A stretch of DNA of 64,000 nucleotides from Pseudomonas karstica (GTDB lineage: Bacteria > Pseudomonadota > Gammaproteobacteria > Pseudomonadales > Pseudomonadaceae): contig NZ_WLYI01000012.1 of assembly GCF_009707515.1 (NCBI RefSeq), forward strand, positions 1 to 64,000, written 5' to 3'. The translations under genes were made by a program, and so were the position numbers. Of this stretch, positions 44,692 to 53,625 are shown in pieces (within the stretch, counting starts at the first letter, position 1; each line of letters begins with the position of its first letter). The notes beneath the pieces were generated by a model. That model worked only from the letters and a program-made list of their open reading frames with translations, searched no databases and was not told where the DNA came from.

Positions 44692-45615
44692 TTGAGCATC
44701 TATTTGCAACGTCATCATCAGCCAGTCTTCAAGGGCGCTCTCGGTACGCAGGGTTTAAGTGCCAATATTTTACCGGGTTCGAATAGGCGCACTGACAACA
44801 TCACTCTTTATGAGGGCGCGCGGGGTTCGAGCAGCCCGTCAGCGTCAATGGAGAGTTGGCGGGGGCATTCACAGTTGCTAACGGCTGTGCTGCCTTTGCT
44901 GATCAAGCTTTCATCGTTGTTGAAGTCTTTCGTTCGCACAACTGCCGTCACCCCGATTGCTGTGGAGAAACCTGATCGGCTTGTGAAGCCCCCTCAGGTG
45001 GATCAGGGCAGTACGTATCGTTCGAGCAAAGCCATTGGGGAGAAGCCTGCCGATATCTGGGGCGAGTTCTATCAAACGAGGGAGGGCAACTGTGTCACGG
45101 TGTCGGCGATCAAAGCCGCGATGATGAAGTTTGGTCAGAGCCCGGTTGGCATTTACCGCGAAATACAGACCGCTGATCAAGGTTATAGGGTGACCACCCG
45201 GGATGGCGCGGTTGTCACTGTTACCCATGAAGAGTTGAGAGTGGCCGCCGAGCGCTCAGGCTTTCAAGGGGGTGACGCGGGGCAGCTGAAGGATGCCAAC
45301 TTCTTGTATGCCGTGAGCGCCAAACGAGCCCAGATGGAGAATCACGAGGGGGCATGGGACAGTTTCGACGCCGGGATGCAGAGCCTTAACAATGGCGAGG
45401 GGCCTGGGGCCGCGTTCAAGCGCCTGGGGCTTTTTGGCCATATTCGTCACGCTACCATGCAAGATTTGGCGAATGGCGCCATCGGCACTCTTGCCTACGA
45501 TGGGCATTCCGTTGCCGTGATTGACGGCCATGAAGAGCGCTACGGGGCCAAAGGACTTCCGCCCCCGTTGCACCGAAAGCTGGTGGCCGAATATCAGGCA
45601 ATCAAGCTGATCTGA
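44692..45615 (+). CDS. Candidate type III effector, papain-like cysteine peptidase paralogue
   Basis: A 307-residue protein starting at TTG, with GGAGG eight bases upstream and only 15 bases after the previous stop. A hydrophobic helix (about residues 60-81) and a linker with prolines (84-104) precede the C-terminal domain. In that domain REGNCVTVSAIKAAMMKFG places Cys134 at the start of a helix, as in papain- and transglutaminase-like folds. YDGHSVAVIDG near the end supplies His272 and Asp278. This is the usual Cys-His-Asp order, so peptidase, deamidase or acyltransferase chemistry is plausible, but the fold is inferred from motif layout only. It ends the cluster. Confidence 0.65.
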   Translation: MSIYLQRHHQPVFKGALGTQGLSANILPGSNRRTDNITLYEGARGSSSPSASMESWRGHSQLLTAVLPLLIKLSSLLKSFVRTTAVTPIAVEKPDRLVKPPQVDQGSTYRSSKAIGEKPADIWGEFYQTREGNCVTVSAIKAAMMKFGQSPVGIYREIQTADQGYRVTTRDGAVVTVTHEELRVAAERSGFQGGDAGQLKDANFLYAVSAKRAQMENHEGAWDSFDAGMQSLNNGEGPGAAFKRLGLFGHIRHATMQDLANGAIGTLAYDGHSVAVIDGHEERYGAKGLPPPLHRKLVAEYQAIKLI

Positions 45616-45625
45616 TGGGGCATCG

Positions 45626-45652
45626 GGCTCACCTATCTTGCGCAGGTGAGCC
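45626..45652. terminator. Hairpin at the end of the effector cluster
   Basis: GGCTCACCT and AGGTGAGCC form a perfect nine-base stem ten bases after the last stop codon. There is no clear T-run, so termination is plausible but not certain. The convergent LysR gene ends just beyond it. Confidence 0.55.
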
Positions 45653-45679
45653 TGGTGCTAATCCAGCCTTGCAACGGCT

Positions 45680-46570
45680 TCATGCCGGCATTCCTGACGG
45701 ATCGACCTGTGCATCCAGTAGGCTCATGAAGGCGCGAGCAGCGTTCGACAGCGTCCTCTCGGTGTGCACGATATAACCTAGCTGGCGACGGAGTTGTATG
45801 CCTGGCAAAGCAATCCGCGCCACCTGATCATCGAGCATGGTACGCGGCAGCACACTCCAGGCCAGCCCTATGGAAACCATCATTTTGATGGTTTCCAAAT
45901 AGTTGGTACTCATGGCGATGTTTGGCGTCAGGCCCTGGGCTTCGAACAGCCGATGCACGATATGGTGAGTAAAGGTATTGCCACCGGGAAATACCGCCGG
46001 GTGCTGGGCGATGTCGGCCAGGTTGACCGTACTGTTGCTGATCAGGCTGTGTTCCGGTGCCACCACGAAATCCAACGGGTCGTCCCACACAGGCGTTGCT
46101 CGAACGAGAGTGTGGGGTTCTGGCGCCAGGGTAATTACCGCCAATTCGGCGCGTCCATGGAGGATTTCTTCGTAGGCAACTTCTGAATCGAGGAACTGAA
46201 TGTCCAGCGCGACGTTCGGGTATTCCCGGGTGAAGGTACGCAGCACCGGTGGCAGGCGGTGCAGGCCGATGTGATGGCTGGTGGCCAGAGTCAGGCGTCC
46301 GCTGACTTCCCCGGTGAGATTGGTCAGGGCGCGGCGAGTGTCGTCCAGTACATTGAGAATCTGGTAGGCCCGCGGTAAAAGCGCCCGGCCGGCCTCGGTC
46401 AGGCCAACTTCACGGCCCAAGCGGTCGAATAGGCGCACCTTCAATTGTTGCTCCAGGCCAGCGATACGCTTGCTGATTGCCGGTTGGGTCAGGTGCAGCC
46501 GTTCACCGGCGCCGGAGAAGCTGCCGGTCTCAGCGATGGCAATAAATGCATTGAGGTTGGCCAGGTCCAC
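45680..46570 (-). CDS. LysR-family regulator adjacent to leuC
   Basis: A 296-residue LysR regulator, helix-turn-helix in LHLTQPAISKRIAGLEQQL, with a complete effector domain. I start at GTG (MDLANLNAFIAIAETGSFS), the position where the LysR similarity begins, with GGAAT upstream; an ATG ten codons earlier is possible. It diverges from leuC across about 140 bases and is the obvious candidate to control leuCD, perhaps sensing a leucine-pathway intermediate, although that ligand is inference. Confidence 0.88.
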   Translation of the reverse strand: MDLANLNAFIAIAETGSFSGAGERLHLTQPAISKRIAGLEQQLKVRLFDRLGREVGLTEAGRALLPRAYQILNVLDDTRRALTNLTGEVSGRLTLATSHHIGLHRLPPVLRTFTREYPNVALDIQFLDSEVAYEEILHGRAELAVITLAPEPHTLVRATPVWDDPLDFVVAPEHSLISNSTVNLADIAQHPAVFPGGNTFTHHIVHRLFEAQGLTPNIAMSTNYLETIKMMVSIGLAWSVLPRTMLDDQVARIALPGIQLRRQLGYIVHTERTLSNAARAFMSLLDAQVDPSGMPA

Positions 46571-46710
46571 GATGGTATTCCAGTTGGTTATCCAAAGCAT
46601 AAAAAATATGAATTTGAGTTATTTAATGTAACGCCATAGCATCAGCCTCACAAGCCAAAGGGTTATTGAGTACTCAAGACCCTCGGCATAGAAAAGATGA
46701 GGACCGTGTG

Positions 46711-48129
46711 ATGGCCGGCAAAACGCTTTACGACAAGCTTTGGGATTCCCATGAAGTGAAACGGCGCGATGATGGGTCGTCGCTGATCTATATCGACCGT
46801 CACATCATCCATGAAGTGACCTCGCCCCAAGCGTTCGAAGGCCTGCGACTGGCCGGGCGCAAGCCTTGGCGCGTCGACTCGATCATCGCCACCCCGGACC
46901 ACAACGTACCGACCACGCCTGAGCGTAAGGGCGGGATCGACGCGATTGTCGACACCGTGTCGCGCCTTCAGGTACAGACCCTCGATGACTATTGCGACGA
47001 ATATGGCATCACCGAATTCAAGATGAATGACGTGCGTCAAGGGATTGTTCACGTAATCGGCCCGGAGCAGGGCGCGACCTTGCCAGGCATGACCGTGGTC
47101 TGCGGCGACTCCCACACGTCTACCCACGGTGCTTTTGGCGCCCTGGCCCACGGCATCGGCACTTCCGAGGTGGAGCACGTGTTCGCCACCCAGTGTCTGG
47201 TGGCCAAGAAAATGAAGAACATGCGGGTAGAGGTTGAAGGCACATTGCCGTTTGGCGTGACCGCCAAGGATATCGTCCTCGCTGTGATCGGCAAGATCGG
47301 TACCGCCGGCGGTAACGGCCACGCCATTGAGTTCGCTGGCAGCGCCATTCGTGACCTGTCCATCGAAGGCCGCATGACCATCTGCAACATGTCCATCGAA
47401 GCCGGTGCCCGTGTGGGCATGGTGGCGGCGGATGAAAAGACGGTAGCCTACGTCAAGGGTCGTCCGTTTGCCCCTAAAGGCGCCGATTGGGACGCTGCGG
47501 TCGAAGCCTGGAAGGATTTGGTTTCCGACGAAGACGCGGTGTTTGACACCGTGGTCAAGCTCGATGCTACCCAGATCAAGCCGCAAGTCAGTTGGGGGAC
47601 TTCGCCTGAAATGGTCCTCGCCGTTGATCAGAACGTGCCGGACCCCGCCAAGGAAGCCGACCTGGTCAAACGTGGTTCCATTGAGCGTGCCTTGAAATAC
47701 ATGGGTTTGAAAGCCAACCAGGCGATCACCGATATTCAATTGGATCGCGTATTCATCGGCTCCTGCACCAACTCGCGGATTGAAGACCTGCGCGCCGCTG
47801 CGGTAATCGCCAAGGGCCGCAAAGTCGCCTCGACCATCAAGCAAGCGATCGTGGTCCCGGGTTCGGGCCTGGTGAAAGCCCAGGCCGAGGCTGAAGGCCT
47901 GGACAAAATTTTCCTCGAAGCCGGTTTTGAATGGCGTGAACCGGGCTGCTCCATGTGCCTGGCGATGAACCCGGACCGCTTGGAATCGGGCGAGCACTGT
48001 GCGTCCACCTCCAACCGTAACTTTGAAGGGCGCCAGGGTGCCGGTGGGCGTACCCACCTGGTGAGCCCGGCCATGGCTGCCGCCGCTGCCGTCAACGGTC
48101 GTTTCATCGACGTTCGCGAATTGATCTGA
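46711..48129 (+). CDS. leuC: 3-isopropylmalate dehydratase large subunit
   Basis: LeuC with LeuD isomerises 2-isopropylmalate to 3-isopropylmalate in leucine synthesis, using a [4Fe-4S] cluster. The 472-residue product has the family length. Cluster cysteines are visible in [11 protein letters not shown] and in [11 protein letters not shown]. The aconitase-type segment [20 protein letters not shown] is present. I start at the ATG giving [11 protein letters not shown]; upstream in-frame codons give no family similarity. leuD follows ten bases later. Confidence 0.97.
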   Translation: MAGKTLYDKLWDSHEVKRRDDGSSLIYIDRHIIHEVTSPQAFEGLRLAGRKPWRVDSIIATPDHNVPTTPERKGGIDAIVDTVSRLQVQTLDDYCDEYGITEFKMNDVRQGIVHVIGPEQGATLPGMTVVCGDSHTSTHGAFGALAHGIGTSEVEHVFATQCLVAKKMKNMRVEVEGTLPFGVTAKDIVLAVIGKIGTAGGNGHAIEFAGSAIRDLSIEGRMTICNMSIEAGARVGMVAADEKTVAYVKGRPFAPKGADWDAAVEAWKDLVSDEDAVFDTVVKLDATQIKPQVSWGTSPEMVLAVDQNVPDPAKEADLVKRGSIERALKYMGLKANQAITDIQLDRVFIGSCTNSRIEDLRAAAVIAKGRKVASTIKQAIVVPGSGLVKAQAEAEGLDKIFLEAGFEWREPGCSMCLAMNPDRLESGEHCASTSNRNFEGRQGAGGRTHLVSPAMAAAAAVNGRFIDVRELI

Positions 48130-48139
48130 GGAGTCCACG

Positions 48140-48784
48140 ATGAGAGCTTTTACCCAACACACAGGTTTGGTCGCGCCCTTGGACCGTGCCAACGTCGACA
48201 CCGATCAGATCATCCCCAAGCAGTTCCTCAAGTCGATCAAGCGCACCGGTTTCGGTCCCAACCTGTTCGACGAATGGCGCTACCTGGATGTGGGCTACGC
48301 CTACCAGGACAACTCAAAGCGCCCGCTGAACAAGGATTTCGTGCTTAACGCCGAGCGTTACCAAGGCGCCAGTGTATTGCTGGCCCGGGAAAACTTTGGC
48401 TGCGGTTCCAGCCGTGAACACGCGCCGTGGGCCCTGGAAGAATATGGCTTTCGTAGCATCATCGCGCCGAGCTACGCCGACATCTTCTTCAACAACAGCT
48501 TCAAGAACGGCTTGCTGCCGATCATCTTGACCGACGAGGAAGTCGACGAGTTGTTCCAACAAGTGGAAGCCGACGTGGGCTACCAGTTGACCGTCGACCT
48601 GGCCGCGCAAACCGTGACCCGTCCGGATGGCAAGGTGTACCACTTTGAAGTGGACGCCTTCCGCAAAGATTGCTTGATCAATGGCCTGGATGATATCGGC
48701 CTGACCTTGCAGGACGGCGAGGCGATTGCCGCGTTTGAAGCCAAGCACCGGGTAAGCCAGCCGTGGTTGTTTCGCGATGCCTAA
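48140..48784 (+). CDS. leuD: 3-isopropylmalate dehydratase small subunit
   Basis: The 214-residue swivelling domain that completes the LeuCD enzyme. The opening [20 protein letters not shown] and [20 protein letters not shown] are typical. The substrate-contacting segment is [18 protein letters not shown]. It begins ten bases after leuC with GAGGAG upstream, so the two subunits are co-translated from one message. A REPIN lies immediately after the stop codon. Confidence 0.97.
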   Translation: MRAFTQHTGLVAPLDRANVDTDQIIPKQFLKSIKRTGFGPNLFDEWRYLDVGYAYQDNSKRPLNKDFVLNAERYQGASVLLARENFGCGSSREHAPWALEEYGFRSIIAPSYADIFFNNSFKNGLLPIILTDEEVDELFQQVEADVGYQLTVDLAAQTVTRPDGKVYHFEVDAFRKDCLINGLDDIGLTLQDGEAIAAFEAKHRVSQPWLFRDA

Positions 48785-48790
48785 CTGACC

Positions 48791-48890
48791 TGTAGGAGCG
48801 AGCTTGCTCGCGAAAAGCCTGAGATCGCCGTTGGGTGTCAGGTGCCCAGCGTTATCGTTGGCGACCTTCGCGAGCAAGCTCGCTCCTACA
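48791..48890. repeat. REPIN (TGTAGGAGC class)
   Basis: TGTAGGAGCGAGCTTGCTCG and its inverse flank a spacer with the GTTATCGTTGGCGACC sequence also seen, varied, in the other copies. It sits inside the leu gene run, between leuD and the methyltransferase gene. Confidence 0.88.
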
Positions 48891-48917
48891 AAGAAGCACC
48901 ACAACGAGGAAATGACC

Positions 48918-49682
48918 ATGGGCAACACCCCCCACACCCAAGTCGTGCAAAAACAATTCGGCGAACAGGCCTCGGCCTACCTGAGCAGCGCAGTCCACGC
49001 TCAAGGCACCGAATTCGCGCTGCTCCAGGCTGAACTGGCCGGGCAGGGCGCTGCACGACTATTGGACCTGGGGTGCGGTGCCGGTCATGTCAGCTTCCAT
49101 GTCGCGCCGCTGGTAAACGAAGTGGTGGCCTACGACCTGTCGCAGCAGATGCTCGATGTGGTCGCCGCCGCTGCGGTGGACCGTGGCCTGAACAACATCA
49201 GTACCGCGCATGGCTATGCCGAGCGCCTGCCGTTTGCCGATGGCGAGTTCGATTTTGTATTTAGCCGCTACTCGGCCCATCACTGGAGCGACCTCGGCCT
49301 GGCTTTGCGAGAAGTACGCCGGGTGCTCAAGCCGGGCGGCGTGGCTGCCTTCGTGGACGTCTTGTCACCGGGCAGCCCGCTGTTGGACACTTATCTGCAA
49401 ACCGTCGAAGTGCTGCGTGACACCAGCCACGTGCGCGATTACTCCGCCGGTGAATGGATGCGCCAGATCAGCGAAGCCGGTTTGCATGTGCGCAGCAGCA
49501 GTCGTCAGCGCCTGCGCCTGGAATACAGCTCTTGGGTCGAGCGCATGCGCACGCCACCAGCCTTGCGCGCTGCGATCCTGGAATTGCAGCAGGCGATGGG
49601 TCAGGAAGTCCGCGATTATTTTGAAATTGAAGCCGACGGCTCCTTCAGCACCGACGTGCTGGTGGTGTGGGCCGAGCGTTAG
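48918..49682 (+). CDS. Class I SAM-dependent methyltransferase
   Basis: A 254-residue methyltransferase of the UbiE/Methyltransf_11 type. SAM-binding motif I is LLDLGCGAGHVSFHV near residue 48; motif II falls in FDFVFSRYSAHHW, then LREVRRVLKPGGVAAFVDVL. The substrate is unknown. I choose the second of two close ATG codons because GAGGA is properly spaced from it only. It lies between leuD and leuB, as in other Pseudomonas, but nothing ties it to leucine synthesis. Confidence 0.88.
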   Translation: MGNTPHTQVVQKQFGEQASAYLSSAVHAQGTEFALLQAELAGQGAARLLDLGCGAGHVSFHVAPLVNEVVAYDLSQQMLDVVAAAAVDRGLNNISTAHGYAERLPFADGEFDFVFSRYSAHHWSDLGLALREVRRVLKPGGVAAFVDVLSPGSPLLDTYLQTVEVLRDTSHVRDYSAGEWMRQISEAGLHVRSSSRQRLRLEYSSWVERMRTPPALRAAILELQQAMGQEVRDYFEIEADGSFSTDVLVVWAER

Positions 49683-49733
49683 TATTGTTCCTGACCTGCC
49701 TGTGGGCGGGTCGCCCGATGAAATGAGGAAAGC

Positions 49734-50816
<1,083 letters not shown>

Positions 50817-50880
50817 TCTCTCGGGCCCGCTGGCAGTTGTTGCTGCCCGGCGGCCCACTTTTTAACAAGGTGTAGTTGCG

Positions 50881-51993
50881 ATGAAACGTGTAGGTCTGAT
50901 CGGTTGGCGCGGTATGGTCGGTTCCGTGCTCATGCAGCGGATGCTGGAAGAGCAGGATTTCGATCTTATTGAGCCGGTGTTTTTCACCACTTCCAATGTG
51001 GGTGGGCAAGGGCCGTCTGTGGGTAAGGATATTGCTCCGCTCAAGGACGCCTACAACATTGAAGAGCTGAAAACCCTTGACGTGATCTTGACCTGCCAGG
51101 GTGGCGACTACACCAGCGAAGTTTTCCCCAGGCTGCGTGAAGCCGGCTGGCAAGGTTACTGGATCGATGCCGCCTCCAGCCTGCGTATGCAGGATGATGC
51201 GGTGATCACCCTCGACCCGGTGAACCGCAAGGTCATCGACCAGCAGCTTGATGCCGGCACCAAGAACTACATCGGCGGCAATTGCACCGTCAGCCTGATG
51301 CTGATGGGTCTGGGCGGTCTGTTCGAAGCCGGCCTGGTGGAGTGGATGAGCGCCATGACTTATCAGGCGGCCTCCGGTGCCGGCGCGCAGAACATGCGTG
51401 AACTGATCAAGCAAATGGGTGCCACCCACGCCGCTGTCGCCGATCAACTAGCCGACCCGGCCAGTGCCATTCTCGATATCGACCGCCGTGTCGCCGAAGC
51501 CATGCGCAGCGATGCCTACCCGACCGAGAACTTTGGCGTGCCGTTGGCGGGCAGCTTGATCCCGTGGATCGACAAGGAACTGCCCAACGGCCAGAGCCGC
51601 GAAGAGTGGAAGGCCCAGGCCGAGACCAACAAGATCCTGGGTCGCTTCAAGAACCCGATCCCGGTGGACGGTATCTGCGTGCGCATTGGCGCCATGCGCT
51701 GCCACAGCCAGGCGCTGACCATCAAGCTCAACAAAGACGTGCCGATCGCCGATATCGAAGGGCTGATCAGCCAGCACAACCCATGGGTCAAGCTGGTGCC
51801 GAACAATCGTGACATCAGCATGCAGGAGCTGAGCCCGACCAAGGTCACCGGCACCCTGAATGTACCGGTTGGCCGTCTACGCAAGCTGAACATGGGCACC
51901 CAGTACCTGGGCGCATTCACCGTTGGCGACCAATTGCTCTGGGGCGCGGCTGAACCGCTGCGCCGCATGTTGCGAATTTTGCTGGAGCGTTGA
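50881..51993 (+). CDS. asd: Aspartate-semialdehyde dehydrogenase
   Basis: Asd reduces aspartyl phosphate to the semialdehyde, feeding lysine, diaminopimelate, methionine and threonine synthesis. The 370-residue product matches the gamma-proteobacterial type. The NADP motif is [10 protein letters not shown] and the catalytic Cys135 is in GGNCTVSLM. The catalytic His region is [13 protein letters not shown] terminator follows, and a Cys-less paralogue lies downstream at 52,453. Confidence 0.97.
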   Translation: MKRVGLIGWRGMVGSVLMQRMLEEQDFDLIEPVFFTTSNVGGQGPSVGKDIAPLKDAYNIEELKTLDVILTCQGGDYTSEVFPRLREAGWQGYWIDAASSLRMQDDAVITLDPVNRKVIDQQLDAGTKNYIGGNCTVSLMLMGLGGLFEAGLVEWMSAMTYQAASGAGAQNMRELIKQMGATHAAVADQLADPASAILDIDRRVAEAMRSDAYPTENFGVPLAGSLIPWIDKELPNGQSREEWKAQAETNKILGRFKNPIPVDGICVRIGAMRCHSQALTIKLNKDVPIADIEGLISQHNPWVKLVPNNRDISMQELSPTKVTGTLNVPVGRLRKLNMGTQYLGAFTVGDQLLWGAAEPLRRMLRILLER

Positions 51994-52011
51994 TCGCGTA
52001 AAGCATTGATG

Positions 52012-52046
52012 AAACCCGCGCTCTGGTGACAGCCGCGGGTTTTTTA
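52012..52046 (+). terminator. Intrinsic terminator after asd
   Basis: AAACCCGCG pairs with CGCGGGTTT across a short loop and runs into TTTTT, about 20 bases after the asd stop codon. Confidence 0.85.
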
Positions 52047-52069
52047 TTGCACTTTGGACCCTATCTTGG

Positions 52070-52352
52070 GCAGCCTGCAATCGGCTGCGCAGCAGGCGCC
52101 TGGGTTTTGAGATTGTTGAAGGTCCTGCGGCCCTTATCGCAGCCTCGTGCCTCGACAGCGGCTACAAGGACCTGCGATCACCTGTAGCCGCTGGCGCAGC
52201 CTGCGATCGGCTGCGCAGCAGTCGCCTGGGTTTGAGATTGTTGAAGGTCCTGCGGCCCTTATCGCAGCCTCGTGCCTCGACAGCGGCTACAAGGACCTGC
52301 GATCACCTGTAGCCGCTGGCGCAGCCTGCGATCGGCTGCGTAGCAGGCGCCT
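52070..52352 (-). repeat. Tandem array of the TGTAGCCGCTG palindromic repeat
   Basis: Three copies, the first and last incomplete, with a 125-base period (TGTAGCCGCTGG at 52,183 and again at 52,308). The units are the same family as those at 6957-7196 but in the opposite orientation. Little besides the terminator and the promoter of the next gene remains in this 460-base gap. Confidence 0.85.
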
Positions 52353-52452
52353 GGGCCTTGTATCATCAGCGACACCGCCACCCAGGCCAATTGCCTCCCC
52401 TCCAAGCACCCGGTAAAGTGCCGCTCCCCCCGCAATGCCCGAGGCAGTCCAC

Positions 52453-53463
52453 ATGACCCAGACCTTTGATATCGCCGTGATCGGCGCCACCGGTACGGTG
52501 GGTGAAACCCTGGTGCAGATTCTCGAAGAGCTGAAATTTCCGGTAGGCACCTTGCACCTGCTGGCCAGCAGCGAGTCGGCCGGGGCGTCGGTGCCGTTTC
52601 GCGGTAAGAATGTGCGGGTGCGGGAAGTCGACGAATTTGATTTCAGCAAAGTGCAACTGGCGTTCTTCGCTGCCGGCCCCGCCGTCACCTTAAGCTTCGC
52701 CCCGCGGGCCACGGCCGCCGGTTGTGCATTGATCGATTTATCCGGCGCGTTGCCGGCCGATCAAGCGCCGCAAGTCGTGCCGGAAGCCAACCCTCATGTA
52801 TTGAACACCCTGAAGAAACCGGTGCAGTTGGGTAGCCCAAGCGCATCGACCACTGCTTTGGCGGTGGTGCTGGCGCCATTGCGCGGCTTGCTGGATATCC
52901 AGCGTGTCAGCGTCACTGCCAACCTGGCCGTTTCCTCCCAGGGCCGTGAGGCGGTAAGCGAGTTGGCCCGGCAAACCGCCGAGTTGCTGAACGTGCGCCC
53001 ACTGGAGCCGAAATTTTTCGATCGGCAGATGGCGTTCAATCTGTTGGCCCAGGTTGGTACCCCGGACGCCCAAGGGCACACCTCCCTGGAAAAACGCCTG
53101 GTGCACGAGCTGCGTGCGGTCCTGGACATGCCGTTACTGAAGATTTCCGTTACCTGTATTCAAGCCCCGGTGTTTTTTGGCGATAGCCTGAGTGTGTCGT
53201 TGCAACTGGGCGCTGCGGTAAACCTGGATGCCGTCAACCAGGTATTGGAAGCGGCGCCCGGCGTCGAGTTGGTGGAGGCGGGCGATTACCCTACTGCGGT
53301 GGGTGATGCGGTCGGCCAGGACGTGGTCTATATAGGTCGGGTTCGTGCAGGCGTTGATGACCCTGCGGAACTAAATCTATGGCTGACGTCAGATAACGTA
53401 CGCAAGGGTGCCGCGCTTAACGCCGTACAGCTGGCGCAGTTGTTGATAAAAGGCTTTGTGTAA
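52453..53463 (+). CDS. Aspartate-semialdehyde dehydrogenase paralogue lacking the catalytic cysteine (Usg-like)
   Basis: A 336-residue protein with the Asd fold: NAD(P) motif IGATGTVGETLVQIL at residues 10-24 and the second domain with VSVTANLAVSSQGREAVSEL. Where active enzymes have Asn-Cys-Ser-Thr, this protein has Ser130-Ala131-Ser132-Thr133, so the thioester-forming cysteine is absent and Asd catalysis is not expected. The arrangement is like E. coli Usg and the second asd-like gene of other Pseudomonas. Its role is unknown. It lies between asd and fimV. Confidence 0.85.
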   Translation: MTQTFDIAVIGATGTVGETLVQILEELKFPVGTLHLLASSESAGASVPFRGKNVRVREVDEFDFSKVQLAFFAAGPAVTLSFAPRATAAGCALIDLSGALPADQAPQVVPEANPHVLNTLKKPVQLGSPSASTTALAVVLAPLRGLLDIQRVSVTANLAVSSQGREAVSELARQTAELLNVRPLEPKFFDRQMAFNLLAQVGTPDAQGHTSLEKRLVHELRAVLDMPLLKISVTCIQAPVFFGDSLSVSLQLGAAVNLDAVNQVLEAAPGVELVEAGDYPTAVGDAVGQDVVYIGRVRAGVDDPAELNLWLTSDNVRKGAALNAVQLAQLLIKGFV

Positions 53464-53625
53464 AAGATACTTGGCACCAATTTGTAGATTGATTCTAACC
53501 AGGCGTTATGCTTGGCCCCATGCTGAAAAATTTGCGCGCCGCTGATCTATCGGCGCGCCGTGCTTTATGGCAGCGGTATCCAACCTTCTCGCCGGGCGGG
53601 GAGTGTTCAAACTAAGGATGAGGCT

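Noticed and set aside
46663..48201. Long minus-strand open frame (512 aa) opposite leuC
   Set aside because: It is a shadow of leuC with the same antisense composition bias and no domain.
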